A DNA stretch of 20,877 bases, from the NCBI RefSeq assembly GCF_024693525.1, contig NZ_JAILKR010000126.1, forward strand, positions 1 to 20,877, given 5' to 3'. Under the pieces are notes generated by a model. That model was not told the origin of the DNA. It made no database searches and worked only from the letters and a program-made list of their open reading frames with translations. Position numbers and translations under genes: made by a program. This DNA is from Selenomonas sp. (GTDB lineage: Bacteria; Bacillota_C; Negativicutes; Selenomonadales; Selenomonadaceae). Shown piece after piece: positions 1 through 6,347 of the stretch; position 1 is the first letter of the stretch; each line of letters opens with the position of its first letter.

Positions 1-1583
1 GCGCTCATGGAGAGCTCGCTGATGCCCATAGCCATCAGCAGGACTGCTGCATTCGGATCGCTGGCCATCTCGCCGCACATACCAGCCCAGATGCCGTTCT
101 CACGTGCGCTCGTGATCGTGCGCTGGATGAGCGTCAGGACAGCCGGGTTGAAGTGGTTGTAGAGGTAAGAGATGCTGGCGTTACCGCGGTCGCAGGCGAG
201 CGTGTACTGAACGAGGTCGTTCGTACCGATCGAGAAGAAGTCAACATACTTCGCGAGAACCGGCGTCATGATAGCAGCTGCCGGCGTCTCGACCATGATA
301 CCAACCTGAACATCATCAGCAAAAGCCTTGCCCTCATGCGTAAGCTCGAGCTTAGCCTCTTCGATGAGCTCTTTGACCTTCTTGAACTCAGCAACATTGA
401 TGATCATCGGCACCATGATGCCGACCTTGCCGTACTTACCAGCGCGCAGGATAGCCTTGAGCTGCGGCAGGAAGAGATCCTTGCGCTGCAGGCTGATGCG
501 GACAGCGCGGTAGCCCAGGAACGGGTTCTCCTCAGCCGGGATGTTGAGGTACGGCAGCGGCTTGTCGCCACCGATATCCATCGTGCGGATGACGCAGAGA
601 TTGCCGCCGCATTTCTCAACAGCTTCCTTATAAGCCTTGAACTGGTCTTCCTCGTTCGGAATGTCCTGACGGCCCATGAATACGAACTCAGAACGGAACA
701 GGCCAACGCCCTCAGCACCGTAGGTCAGTGCGTTGTCAACGTCCATGTGGGTGCCGATGTTAGCCATGAGGTCAACTTTGACACCATCCGTCGTAACAGC
801 CGGCAGATCCTTAAGCTGAGCATAGTGAGCAGCCATTTCCTGCTGCTTCTTGATTTTCTCGTTGTACTCAGCCATCTCAGCCTCGCTCGGATTGATGACA
901 ATCTGGCCAACTTCACCATCAATAACAACATGGTCGCCATCAGCAATCTTATCGATGCGGTCTTCTTTATTGAGGCCAACAATCGTCGGAATAGCGCGGG
1001 CCTTGGCAATGATAACGGCATGAGCCGTCGTGCTGCCCGAACCAAGAAGAACACCGGCAATCTTATCCGTCGGCATGCCAGCGATAACGGACGGTTCGAT
1101 TTCACGGCCGCAGAGAATTACCTTCTCATCGCCGATTTCCGGCTCTTTAACGCCGAGGATGTATTTTGCTACGCGCTTACCAACATCACGCAGGTCAACG
1201 GCACGAGCAGCAAAATACTCATCATCCATAGCCTCGAACATCTGAGCCTGCTCCTCAGCAGCCTTGAGAACTGCATGGGGTGCACTCGGGTTCTCATCGA
1301 GTTTCTCCTCGATTTTCTGAGCCATCATCGGGTCCTGAACCATCATGCGATGTGCTTCCATGATAGCAGCCTGCTCAACCATCTCCTGTTTCTGCAGACG
1401 CTCGATGCTCTCACGCAGAACCTCAGCAACAGCCGTCAGGGCTGCCGTAGCCTTTTCCTGCTCCGTCTCTTTGCTCTCCGGCTGGTAGTTAACCAGATAG
1501 CCGTCCAGATTCTGTCCAGCCAACATGATTTTACCAACTGCAATACCAGAAATTACGCCTTTACCGCGAATCGTCTCTGCCAT
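1..1583 (-). CDS. ptsI: PTS phosphoenolpyruvate-protein phosphotransferase (Enzyme I), C-terminus cut by window edge
   Basis: Enzyme I takes phosphate from PEP and passes it to HPr, the first step of all PTS sugar uptake, in the cytoplasm. The reverse-strand reading starts MAETIRGKGVISG and runs open to the window edge for 527 codons; the usual length is about 570-580, so roughly 45-50 residues are missing. The active-site His lies in GSGSTTAHAVIIAKAR at about residue 188 (E. coli H189). The PEP-binding barrel is visible: GLFRSEFVFM, ENPFLGYRAVR, MVETPAAA, FFSIGTNDLVQYTLACDR, and the catalytic Cys in IWAGMCGEMA at about residue 503 (E. coli C502). A ribosome binding site AGGGGG lies at 1594-1599, 10 nt before the ATG. 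It follows ptsH by 170 bp containing a hairpin, so it is probably transcribed by read-through from the ptsH promoter. Identification is very secure. Confidence 0.97.
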   Translation of the reverse strand, partial: MAETIRGKGVISGIAVGKIMLAGQNLDGYLVNYQPESKETEQEKATAALTAVAEVLRESIERLQKQEMVEQAAIMEAHRMMVQDPMMAQKIEEKLDENPSAPHAVLKAAEEQAQMFEAMDDEYFAARAVDLRDVGKRVAKYILGVKEPEIGDEKVILCGREIEPSVIAGMPTDKIAGVLLGSGSTTAHAVIIAKARAIPTIVGLNKEDRIDKIADGDHVVIDGEVGQIVINPSEAEMAEYNEKIKKQQEMAAHYAQLKDLPAVTTDGVKVDLMANIGTHMDVDNALTYGAEGVGLFRSEFVFMGRQDIPNEEDQFKAYKEAVEKCGGNLCVIRTMDIGGDKPLPYLNIPAEENPFLGYRAVRISLQRKDLFLPQLKAILRAGKYGKVGIMVPMIINVAEFKKVKELIEEAKLELTHEGKAFADDVQVGIMVETPAAAIMTPVLAKYVDFFSIGTNDLVQYTLACDRGNASISYLYNHFNPAVLTLIQRTITSARENGIWAGMCGEMASDPNAAVLLMAMGISELSMS

Positions 1584-1683
1584 TTTCTTTATTCCCCCTG
1601 AAAAAAAACTCTCTATCAATCCATGTGCCAGTGATAAATGAAAGCCTTTTCTTATACTATCGAAATATTACTAAAACTGCACG

Positions 1684-1719
1684 AAAAGCCTCCCCCCAGG
1701 AAACCTCCCGGGAGAAGGC
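1684..1719 (-). terminator. Hairpin between ptsH and ptsI, probable partial terminator
   Basis: On the minus strand GCCTTCTCCC (1719-1710) pairs with GGGGGGAGGC (1697-1688) over 10 bp including two G-U pairs, with a 12-nt loop, followed by only four T. The stem is strong and the U-tract short, so partial termination that makes HPr more abundant than Enzyme I is plausible. An mRNA-stabilising hairpin is the alternative. Confidence 0.55.
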
Positions 1720-1753
1720 TATTCTATTGTGCAACATTGCTCAGCCCGGTGAA

Positions 1754-2020
1754 TTACTCCTCACCGAACTTGGAAGCAACGAGATCCTTCAGAGCCTTAA
1801 CTGCCTCAGCCTCATCCGGGCCATCAGCAACGATCGTGATCTCCGTGCCTTTAACAAGACCCATGCTCATGATCATGAGGATGCTCTTAGCATCAACCGT
1901 CTTGCCTTTAGCCTGGATCTGAACTTTGGATTTGAATTTCGTAGCCGTCTGAACGAAAATGGATGCCGGACGAGCATGAATACCAGTTTTGTTCTCGATC
2001 GTGATAATTTCCTGAGTCAT
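1754..2020 (-). CDS. ptsH: Phosphocarrier protein HPr
   Basis: HPr (88 aa, normal length) relays phosphate from Enzyme I to the EIIA domains of sugar permeases. His15 sits in the canonical TGIHARPAS motif. Ser46 is present in DAKSILMIMSMG, the site that HPr kinase/phosphorylase modifies in Firmicutes to drive catabolite control, so both the catalytic and the regulatory phosphorylation sites are kept. The start is supported by GGGAGAGG about 8 nt upstream (2028-2035). It is the first gene after a perfect sigma-54 promoter at 2109-2126 and is followed by ptsI. The EIICBA permease at 16426-18537 in the same window would be one of its clients. No oddities in the protein itself; what is unusual is the promoter class. 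Confidence 0.97.
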   Translation of the reverse strand: MTQEIITIENKTGIHARPASIFVQTATKFKSKVQIQAKGKTVDAKSILMIMSMGLVKGTEITIVADGPDEAEAVKALKDLVASKFGEE

Positions 2021-2108
2021 TATTATACCTCTCCCATCTTAAATGTAAAAACTCTCTTTTTCCTGCCCTGCAGGTGGTCAGCACGTTTTGACTAACTGCC
2101 CTAATAAT

Positions 2109-2126
2109 ATGCAAGACGCGTGCCAA
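2109..2126 (-). promoter_or_regulatory. Sigma-54 (-24/-12) promoter of ptsH-ptsI
   Basis: The minus strand reads TTGGCACGCGTCTTGCAT, an exact match to the sigma-54 consensus YTGGCACG-N4-TTGCW, with GG and GC 12 nt apart. The predicted start of transcription is near 2099, giving a leader of about 79 nt before the HPr ATG. I saw no convincing sigma-70-type promoter between the activator gene and ptsH. Dependence on the adjacent activator is inferred. Confidence 0.9.
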
Positions 2127-2161
2127 CTTTTGCGGGTTGGAAAAAATTTCTATATCTTTTC

Positions 2162-2190
2162 TCTGAACCCCTGAAAAATAAGGGTTCAGA
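2162..2190. promoter_or_regulatory. Inverted repeat between the sigma-54 promoter and the upstream dyads
   Basis: TCTGAACCC (2162-2170) and GGGTTCAGA (2182-2190) form a perfect 9-bp inverted repeat around an 11-nt A/T-rich spacer. No T-run directly follows on either strand, so it is a poor intrinsic terminator. It could be the 3' end hairpin of the activator mRNA or a binding site for another regulator acting on the ptsH promoter. Confidence 0.45.
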
Positions 2191-2238
2191 AAAAGCCTAA
2201 AATTATATATTCATTTCATCAAATAAATGGCGTTAATT

Positions 2239-2310
2239 ATTTTGGTAAAAAATACCAAAATCCGGAAATATGTTGGTATTTTTTTCTACCCATCGGTAAA
2301 TTTTACCAAT
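2239..2310. promoter_or_regulatory. Putative upstream activator sites: GGTA-N5-TACC dyads
   Basis: Site 1 (2239-2261) is a perfect dyad, ATTTTGGTA-N5-TACCAAAAT. Site 2 (2292-2310) is ATCGGTA-N5-TACCAAT with one mismatch. Between them, at 2275-2290, the same half-sites recur with an 8-nt spacer. The two good sites are 51 bp centre to centre, close to five helical turns, and lie 120-190 bp upstream of the -24 element, a normal enhancer position for a sigma-54 activator. They abut the stop codon of the activator gene. Binding by that activator is inferred from position and symmetry. Confidence 0.65.
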
Positions 2311-2311
2311 C

Positions 2312-3994
2312 TCATTCCACCAAACCGTATTTCCGCGCTTTTGCCGCCACCGTCTTATGCGTAATCTTCAACATCTTGGCCGCAGCGTTGAAACTTCCAC
2401 ACTGTTTCAAGGCGTTGGCTATGATTTGCTTTTCATATTCTTCCCAGGGAAGCACGGCGGTATCCGCCGTGAAATGCTGTACTTCCCGCACAGCCATCTC
2501 GCCTTTTATATAGGAAGGAAGCGAGGCCACAATAATCCGATCGCTGTCCATCAGCGTTATCACGCGTTCAATGACATTTTCGAGTTCCCGGACATTTCCC
2601 GGCCATTTATAGGCCATCAAGACCTCCATGGCCTCTGGTGAAATCCCACGAACCTTCTTGCCACTCTCCACACTGACCTTTTCGATGAAGTGCTCCACCA
2701 ATAGCGGTATATCGTCGACGCGGTCGCGAAGGGGCGGCAGGCTGATGGGAATGACATTGAGACGGTAGTAAAGGTCATCTCGAAAGGTACCGTCTTTTAC
2801 CATCTGCTCTAAGTTGCGGTTGGTGGCCGCAATAATGCGCACATCAACGTGTACCGTCTCCTCGCCACCAATGCGGTCAAACTCCTTCTGCTGCAAGACG
2901 CGCAGCAGTTTTACCTGCATGTTCTTGTCCATTTCTCCGATTTCATCGAGGAAGATGGTTCCCTTATCCGCCAGCTCGAACTTGCCCAGCTTGCGGCGGA
3001 CAGCCCCCGTAAAGGCCCCCTTCTCGTGTCCGAAGAGCTCGGACTCCAGCAGGGTTCCCGGAATCGCCCCGCAGTTCACGCGGATAAACGGCCCCCGGCG
3101 GCGTTCACTGGCATAATGGATGCCCTCGGCAATAACCTCTTTACCCGTACCGCTCTCACCGCGAATCAACACCGTGGCCGAAGACCCTGCGGCCTTGGAG
3201 GCCAGCGCCAATACGTCGACAACCTTGCCACTTTTGCCGATATAATTCTTGAAGGCCTGGGCCGTCTTTTTGGTGCGCAGGAGCTCCTGCTCCAAATATT
3301 CAGCCCGGGCCGATACCTGAGACAACCGGGCCATAAGGTTCTGCAATTCCGTGATATCCTTGATGACCGACACGACACCGGCAATCTCGCCATCGACGAA
3401 AATCGGATTGACGTTGGCCACAACCGTAGTGCCATCCTTTTTGTGACTGATACTGCCGATGCGGGCCACGCCAGAACGCAATACTCCACAGCGGTTGCCA
3501 TCGGGAGCCGTCTTGAAAACATTCTGCCCCACTACCATCTCTGGCGTTTTGTGAACAATTCGCAGATAGGAAGGATTTACATAGGTGATTTCACCCGTAC
3601 GATCAACAACACAGATACCATCCTGTACCGCCTCGAGAATCATCTGCAGGCGTTCCTGCATCAAGGCATTCTCATGCAGCAGCAAATCCATCTCGTGAAT
3701 CTCCCCGGGAGAATTCATTTCGAAGTCACTTTCCAGAAAGCGGACCATCTGGTAAACGGCCTGCCGTCCCTCATCTCCTTCGGCTGCCACAAAAAGCGAA
3801 TCACCGCAGCTGATTTTGAGGGCCACCAATTTCATCAAACTGTGCATCTCGAACCGCTCGCTTCGCTCACTGCGAAGATATAGCGGCGTACCGTATTTCT
3901 TTCCGAGTTCCTTCGCCCGTTGCACAATCATCGCCGCAATGCGGGCATGGATGCCGCTGTCGTGATGAATTACAGCCTCTTGCTCAAACATCAT
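2312..3994 (-). CDS. Sigma-54-dependent transcriptional activator with N-terminal HPr-like domain (HPr-PAS-AAA+-HTH)
   Basis: A 560-residue enhancer-binding protein. Residues 1-90 resemble HPr, with His16 in SGIHARIA and Ser52 in FEMHSLMKLVAL at the positions of HPr His15 and Ser46. Residues about 110-215 form a PAS domain (EAVQDGICVVDRTGEITYVN), followed by a short coiled linker. The AAA+ domain (about 245-475) has Walker A GESGTGKE (279-286), the sigma-54-contacting GAFTGA loop (326-331), Walker B IFLDE (347-351) and the RDDLYYRLNV segment. The C-terminus (about 515-560) is a Fis-type HTH (CGSFNAAAKMLKITHKTVAAK). The first of two adjacent ATGs follows AAAGGA at a suitable distance. It lies upstream of and codirectional with ptsH-ptsI, whose promoter is sigma-54 type. 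Its own promoter is unclear; a TATAAT lies at 4022-4027. The sensory inputs (phosphorylation of the HPr-like domain, PAS ligand) are inferred. Confidence 0.95.
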   Translation of the reverse strand: MMFEQEAVIHHDSGIHARIAAMIVQRAKELGKKYGTPLYLRSERSERFEMHSLMKLVALKISCGDSLFVAAEGDEGRQAVYQMVRFLESDFEMNSPGEIHEMDLLLHENALMQERLQMILEAVQDGICVVDRTGEITYVNPSYLRIVHKTPEMVVGQNVFKTAPDGNRCGVLRSGVARIGSISHKKDGTTVVANVNPIFVDGEIAGVVSVIKDITELQNLMARLSQVSARAEYLEQELLRTKKTAQAFKNYIGKSGKVVDVLALASKAAGSSATVLIRGESGTGKEVIAEGIHYASERRRGPFIRVNCGAIPGTLLESELFGHEKGAFTGAVRRKLGKFELADKGTIFLDEIGEMDKNMQVKLLRVLQQKEFDRIGGEETVHVDVRIIAATNRNLEQMVKDGTFRDDLYYRLNVIPISLPPLRDRVDDIPLLVEHFIEKVSVESGKKVRGISPEAMEVLMAYKWPGNVRELENVIERVITLMDSDRIIVASLPSYIKGEMAVREVQHFTADTAVLPWEEYEKQIIANALKQCGSFNAAAKMLKITHKTVAAKARKYGLVE

Positions 3995-4118
3995 AGTGAA
4001 TCGTTCCTTTCTGTTCTTTCTATTATACTATAAAACTTCGTCAAAATCTGCCACAAACGCGAAAAAATACTCTTTCCCCGTCAGCTTTTTCCATCCGCGG
4101 TCCGGACGCAATTTTCTA

Positions 4119-4148
4119 TTGTTTACACGTACCTCAACATGTTATAAT
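4119..4148 (+). promoter_or_regulatory. Sigma-70-type promoter of the 4248-6275 operon
   Basis: TTGTTT (4119-4124), an 18-nt spacer and a perfect TATAAT (4143-4148); TTTACA at 4122-4127 is an alternative -35 with a 15-nt spacer. The predicted start is near 4155, inside the hairpin at 4153-4185. Confidence 0.6.
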
Positions 4149-4152
4149 AGTA

Positions 4153-4185
4153 GGGAAAATCTGCAAACGGCAGCAGGATTTTCCC
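4153..4185 (+). other. 5'-leader hairpin
   Basis: GGGAAAATC (4153-4161) pairs with GATTTTCCC (4177-4185), and CTGC/GCAG can pair within the loop. It would form at the very 5' end of the mRNA. There is no U-tract, so transcript stabilisation is more likely than termination. Confidence 0.45.
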
Positions 4186-4247
4186 CCACTATGTCGAATC
4201 TAGAAACTTAGTGGTATTATGCCCAAACACAGGAAGAGGTGAGCAAC

Positions 4248-5297
4248 ATGACATTTATCCTGGTAACGGGCTCCATTATGGCCGTCAGCATCTTCTTGAT
4301 TTATCATCTCTGCCGCTTTATCGGCATCGAGATGAAATGGATTTCGTTAGTGCTTTGCGCCATCATGGCCTTCCTGGTAAATGCCGTGGCCATCTCCATG
4401 AGTCCCTTCCTTGACCCATCCCACTATATGCGGTTGGGAATACTCGTAATCGTAGCAGCCGCTAGTGTCACCTTTGTCAACGAACAGCTGCTGCGCCGTG
4501 GAGCAAAAGGAACCGACCTCACGGTCGAGTGTCCGAACGCCATCCCAGAGCCCATCAAGGAAGAACCCGTGCCGGTCGCTGAGGTTCTCAGTACCGAGAC
4601 AATCGCCGAAGCCGAAGAAAAGGCCGAAGCAGCCGTATCCGCCGTAATCGCCACCGAAGCTGATTCTCCAGCAGCGAGCACCAACGTGCCTGCCAAAGAA
4701 GAACCAGCACCGGCACCTGAAGAAAAAGCAGCCGTCGAGGAAGACGCTGCCGCCCGAGCAGCTAAAGCCCGGGCCGAGGCAAAAGAAAAAGCCCTGGCGC
4801 ATGCCAAAGCCCTGCAAGCCGAAAAAGACGAAGCCCGCCAAAGGGCTGCTGCCGAACTCAAGGCACAGCAGGAAGCCAAGGCGAAACAGCAGGTATACGA
4901 ACAGGAAATCGCTGCCCTGGATACCTTGGACAGTCTTCTCGACTATGCCTACGACAAAGCCCCGAAACTGCCGGACGCCGCTATCTGCGCCTATCGGCAG
5001 GCAATCAAGAGCTACCCCGAGGACAGTTACACACCGTTCCTCATCATCGAGCTCGTCAATCTTTATAAGGAACAGGCCAACTACCAAGCAGCCATCAAGG
5101 CTTATCACGATGCCCTGTCCCTTCCAATCATTGCATCGAACGATGACATGAAGCAGGAATTCATCAAGAACACCCGCTACCTGACCATCGTCCAGGATAT
5201 ATTATCCAAACATCACGCGCTCTCAACTCCGTTCCCGGATATCCCGGCGAACATCCTGCAGGAAATCGAAGCCGAATTCCAGCAGCCAAAAGAATAG
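4248..5297 (+). CDS. Membrane protein with three N-terminal helices, charged Ala-rich stalk and TPR-like C-terminus; function unknown
   Basis: 349 residues from ATG 4248. I prefer this start because AGGAAGAGG (4231-4239) lies 8 nt before it; the in-frame GTG at 4239 overlaps that ribosome binding site. Hydrophobic segments lie at about 2-22, 32-52 and 62-80. They are followed by an Ala/Glu/Lys/Pro-rich region (about 95-215), probably an extended or coiled-coil stalk, and a helical C-terminal part (about 220-349; DAAICAYRQAIKSYPED, YQAAIKAYHDALSLP) that reads as two TPR-like helix pairs. The N-terminus is not a cleaved signal peptide, so the protein is probably anchored in the inner membrane. 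It is 27 bp ahead of the PRC-barrel gene with no terminator between, so the two are likely cotranscribed. I do not recognise the family; a scaffold role is only suggested by the TPR-like helices. Confidence 0.85.
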   Translation: MTFILVTGSIMAVSIFLIYHLCRFIGIEMKWISLVLCAIMAFLVNAVAISMSPFLDPSHYMRLGILVIVAAASVTFVNEQLLRRGAKGTDLTVECPNAIPEPIKEEPVPVAEVLSTETIAEAEEKAEAAVSAVIATEADSPAASTNVPAKEEPAPAPEEKAAVEEDAAARAAKARAEAKEKALAHAKALQAEKDEARQRAAAELKAQQEAKAKQQVYEQEIAALDTLDSLLDYAYDKAPKLPDAAICAYRQAIKSYPEDSYTPFLIIELVNLYKEQANYQAAIKAYHDALSLPIIASNDDMKQEFIKNTRYLTIVQDILSKHHALSTPFPDIPANILQEIEAEFQQPKE

Positions 5298-5324
5298 AGC
5301 AGCTAATACAATGGAGGAATATTC

Positions 5325-6275
5325 ATGAAGAAAAGCGTAGAAATCCTTGGCCTTCCAGTCATCAGCATCACCGAAGGCCGTGAGTTGGGCATGAGCAAAA
5401 CCCTGCTCATCGATGCCAAAAATGGTACTGTCGCAGCCGTAACTATCGAAGACGAAGATTGGTACCGCGGTGTTAAACTGATTCCTTATGAATCCGTCAT
5501 TGCCATCGGTGATGATGCCGTAACGGTTACCAACAGCGAGAACATCCTGAGCCTCTCCGATGCCGGCGACTTTGAGGCACTGCTCGATGAAAACATTCGC
5601 GTCATCGGCACCAAGGCCATCACGAAATCCGGTACCATCCAGGGCAACATTTCCGAGCTTTTCATCGGGGACGACGGCAAAATCGAAAAATGCGAAATCA
5701 CTGCACCGGACGGAACGACTACGGAAGTTACCAGTGACCAGATTTCTATCTTTGGTAAACAGGTAACCGTCATCGATCCGAACGGTGAAAAAAAAAATAA
5801 GCCAGTAACGCCGAAGGCTCCGGAAGCAGCAGAAGCACCAAAAGCTGCACCGGCCCCCAAGGCACCGGAAGCTCCCAAGGCTGAGGCACCAGCACCGAAA
5901 GCTGAGCCGGAAAAAGCTCCAGAAGCTCCCAAAGCTGCTCCAGCAGTAAAAGCAGAGCCCAAAAAAGAGGCTCCGAAAGCAGCCCCGGCTGCACCGGCTG
6001 CTCCGGCTCCGAAAGCTGAGCCCAAGAAAGAAGCTCCGAAGGCAGCTCCCGCAGCAGCAACTGCTCCGGCTGCCGATGCAGCAAAACAGGCTGCTGCCGA
6101 CAAAGCAACGGAAGAGCGTCATCGCCGCTTCCTGCTCGGCAAAAAAGCTACCCGCGACATCAAAATGGACAACGGCATTGTAATTGTACAGGCTGGCCAG
6201 GACATCACCGAAGAAGTCCTCCAGAAAGCCAAGCTCGCCAACAAATTCATCGAGCTGTCCATGAACGTCCGCTAA
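5325..6275 (+). CDS. PRC-barrel domain protein with long Ala/Pro/Lys linker and conserved-looking C-terminal module
   Basis: 316 residues; GGAGG at 5313-5317 is 7 nt before ATG. Residues about 3-72 form a PRC barrel (SVEILGLPVISITEGRELG, LLIDAKNGTVAAVTIED), and about 90-155 a second barrel-like copy (VIGTKAITKSGTIQGNISEL). Residues about 158-262 are Ala/Pro/Lys/Glu-rich with an internal repeat KAEPKKEAPKAAPA occurring twice. The last about 50 residues (RFLLGKKATRDIK, GQDITEEVLQKAKLANKFIE) form a compact module. There is no signal peptide or membrane segment, so it is cytoplasmic. PRC barrels occur in RimM and photosynthetic reaction-centre H subunits and bind protein or RNA partners; this partner is unknown, perhaps the upstream membrane protein. 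A run of ten A at 5788-5797 sits exactly at the barrel-linker junction. The gene ends at a strong terminator. Confidence 0.88.
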   Translation: MKKSVEILGLPVISITEGRELGMSKTLLIDAKNGTVAAVTIEDEDWYRGVKLIPYESVIAIGDDAVTVTNSENILSLSDAGDFEALLDENIRVIGTKAITKSGTIQGNISELFIGDDGKIEKCEITAPDGTTTEVTSDQISIFGKQVTVIDPNGEKKNKPVTPKAPEAAEAPKAAPAPKAPEAPKAEAPAPKAEPEKAPEAPKAAPAVKAEPKKEAPKAAPAAPAAPAPKAEPKKEAPKAAPAAATAPAADAAKQAAADKATEERHRRFLLGKKATRDIKMDNGIVIVQAGQDITEEVLQKAKLANKFIELSMNVR

Positions 6276-6284
6276 AAAACGGCA

Positions 6285-6325
6285 ACAAAAAAACGCTGAC
6301 TCAATCGAGTCAGCGTTTTTTTGTT
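6285..6325. terminator. Bidirectional intrinsic terminator
   Basis: AAACGCTGACTC (6291-6302) and GAGTCAGCGTTT (6307-6318) form a perfect 12-bp stem with a 4-nt loop. It is flanked by A-runs on the left and a T-run on the right, so it serves both the plus-strand PRC operon and the convergent OPT transporter gene. Confidence 0.93.
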
Positions 6326-6347
6326 ATCAAATTACGGTTTCCATTCC

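Noticed and set aside
153..1601. Long plus-strand open frame antisense to ptsI
   Set aside because: It mirrors a gene with all Enzyme I active-site motifs on the other strand, has no recognisable domain and no ribosome binding site; codon bias of ptsI explains it.
2205..2235. AT-rich stretch between enhancer dyads and the sigma-54 promoter as an IHF site
   Set aside because: The match to the IHF consensus is poor, and Firmicutes-lineage bacteria normally use HU rather than IHF.
2849..3883. 344-codon plus-strand frame opposite the activator
   Set aside because: It is antisense to intact HPr-like, PAS and AAA+ domains and has no recognisable motif.
3996..4211. 71-codon plus-strand frame in the divergent intergenic region
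   Set aside because: It starts with GTG inside the ribosome binding region of the sigma-54 activator, has no ribosome binding site and overlaps the downstream operon promoter.
4347..6122. Long minus-strand open frames opposite the TPR-like and PRC-barrel genes, rich in Gly/Phe/Cys or Ala/Ser
   Set aside because: They are reverse readings of Ala/Glu/Lys/Pro-rich coding sequence; the plus frames have promoters, ribosome binding sites and domains.
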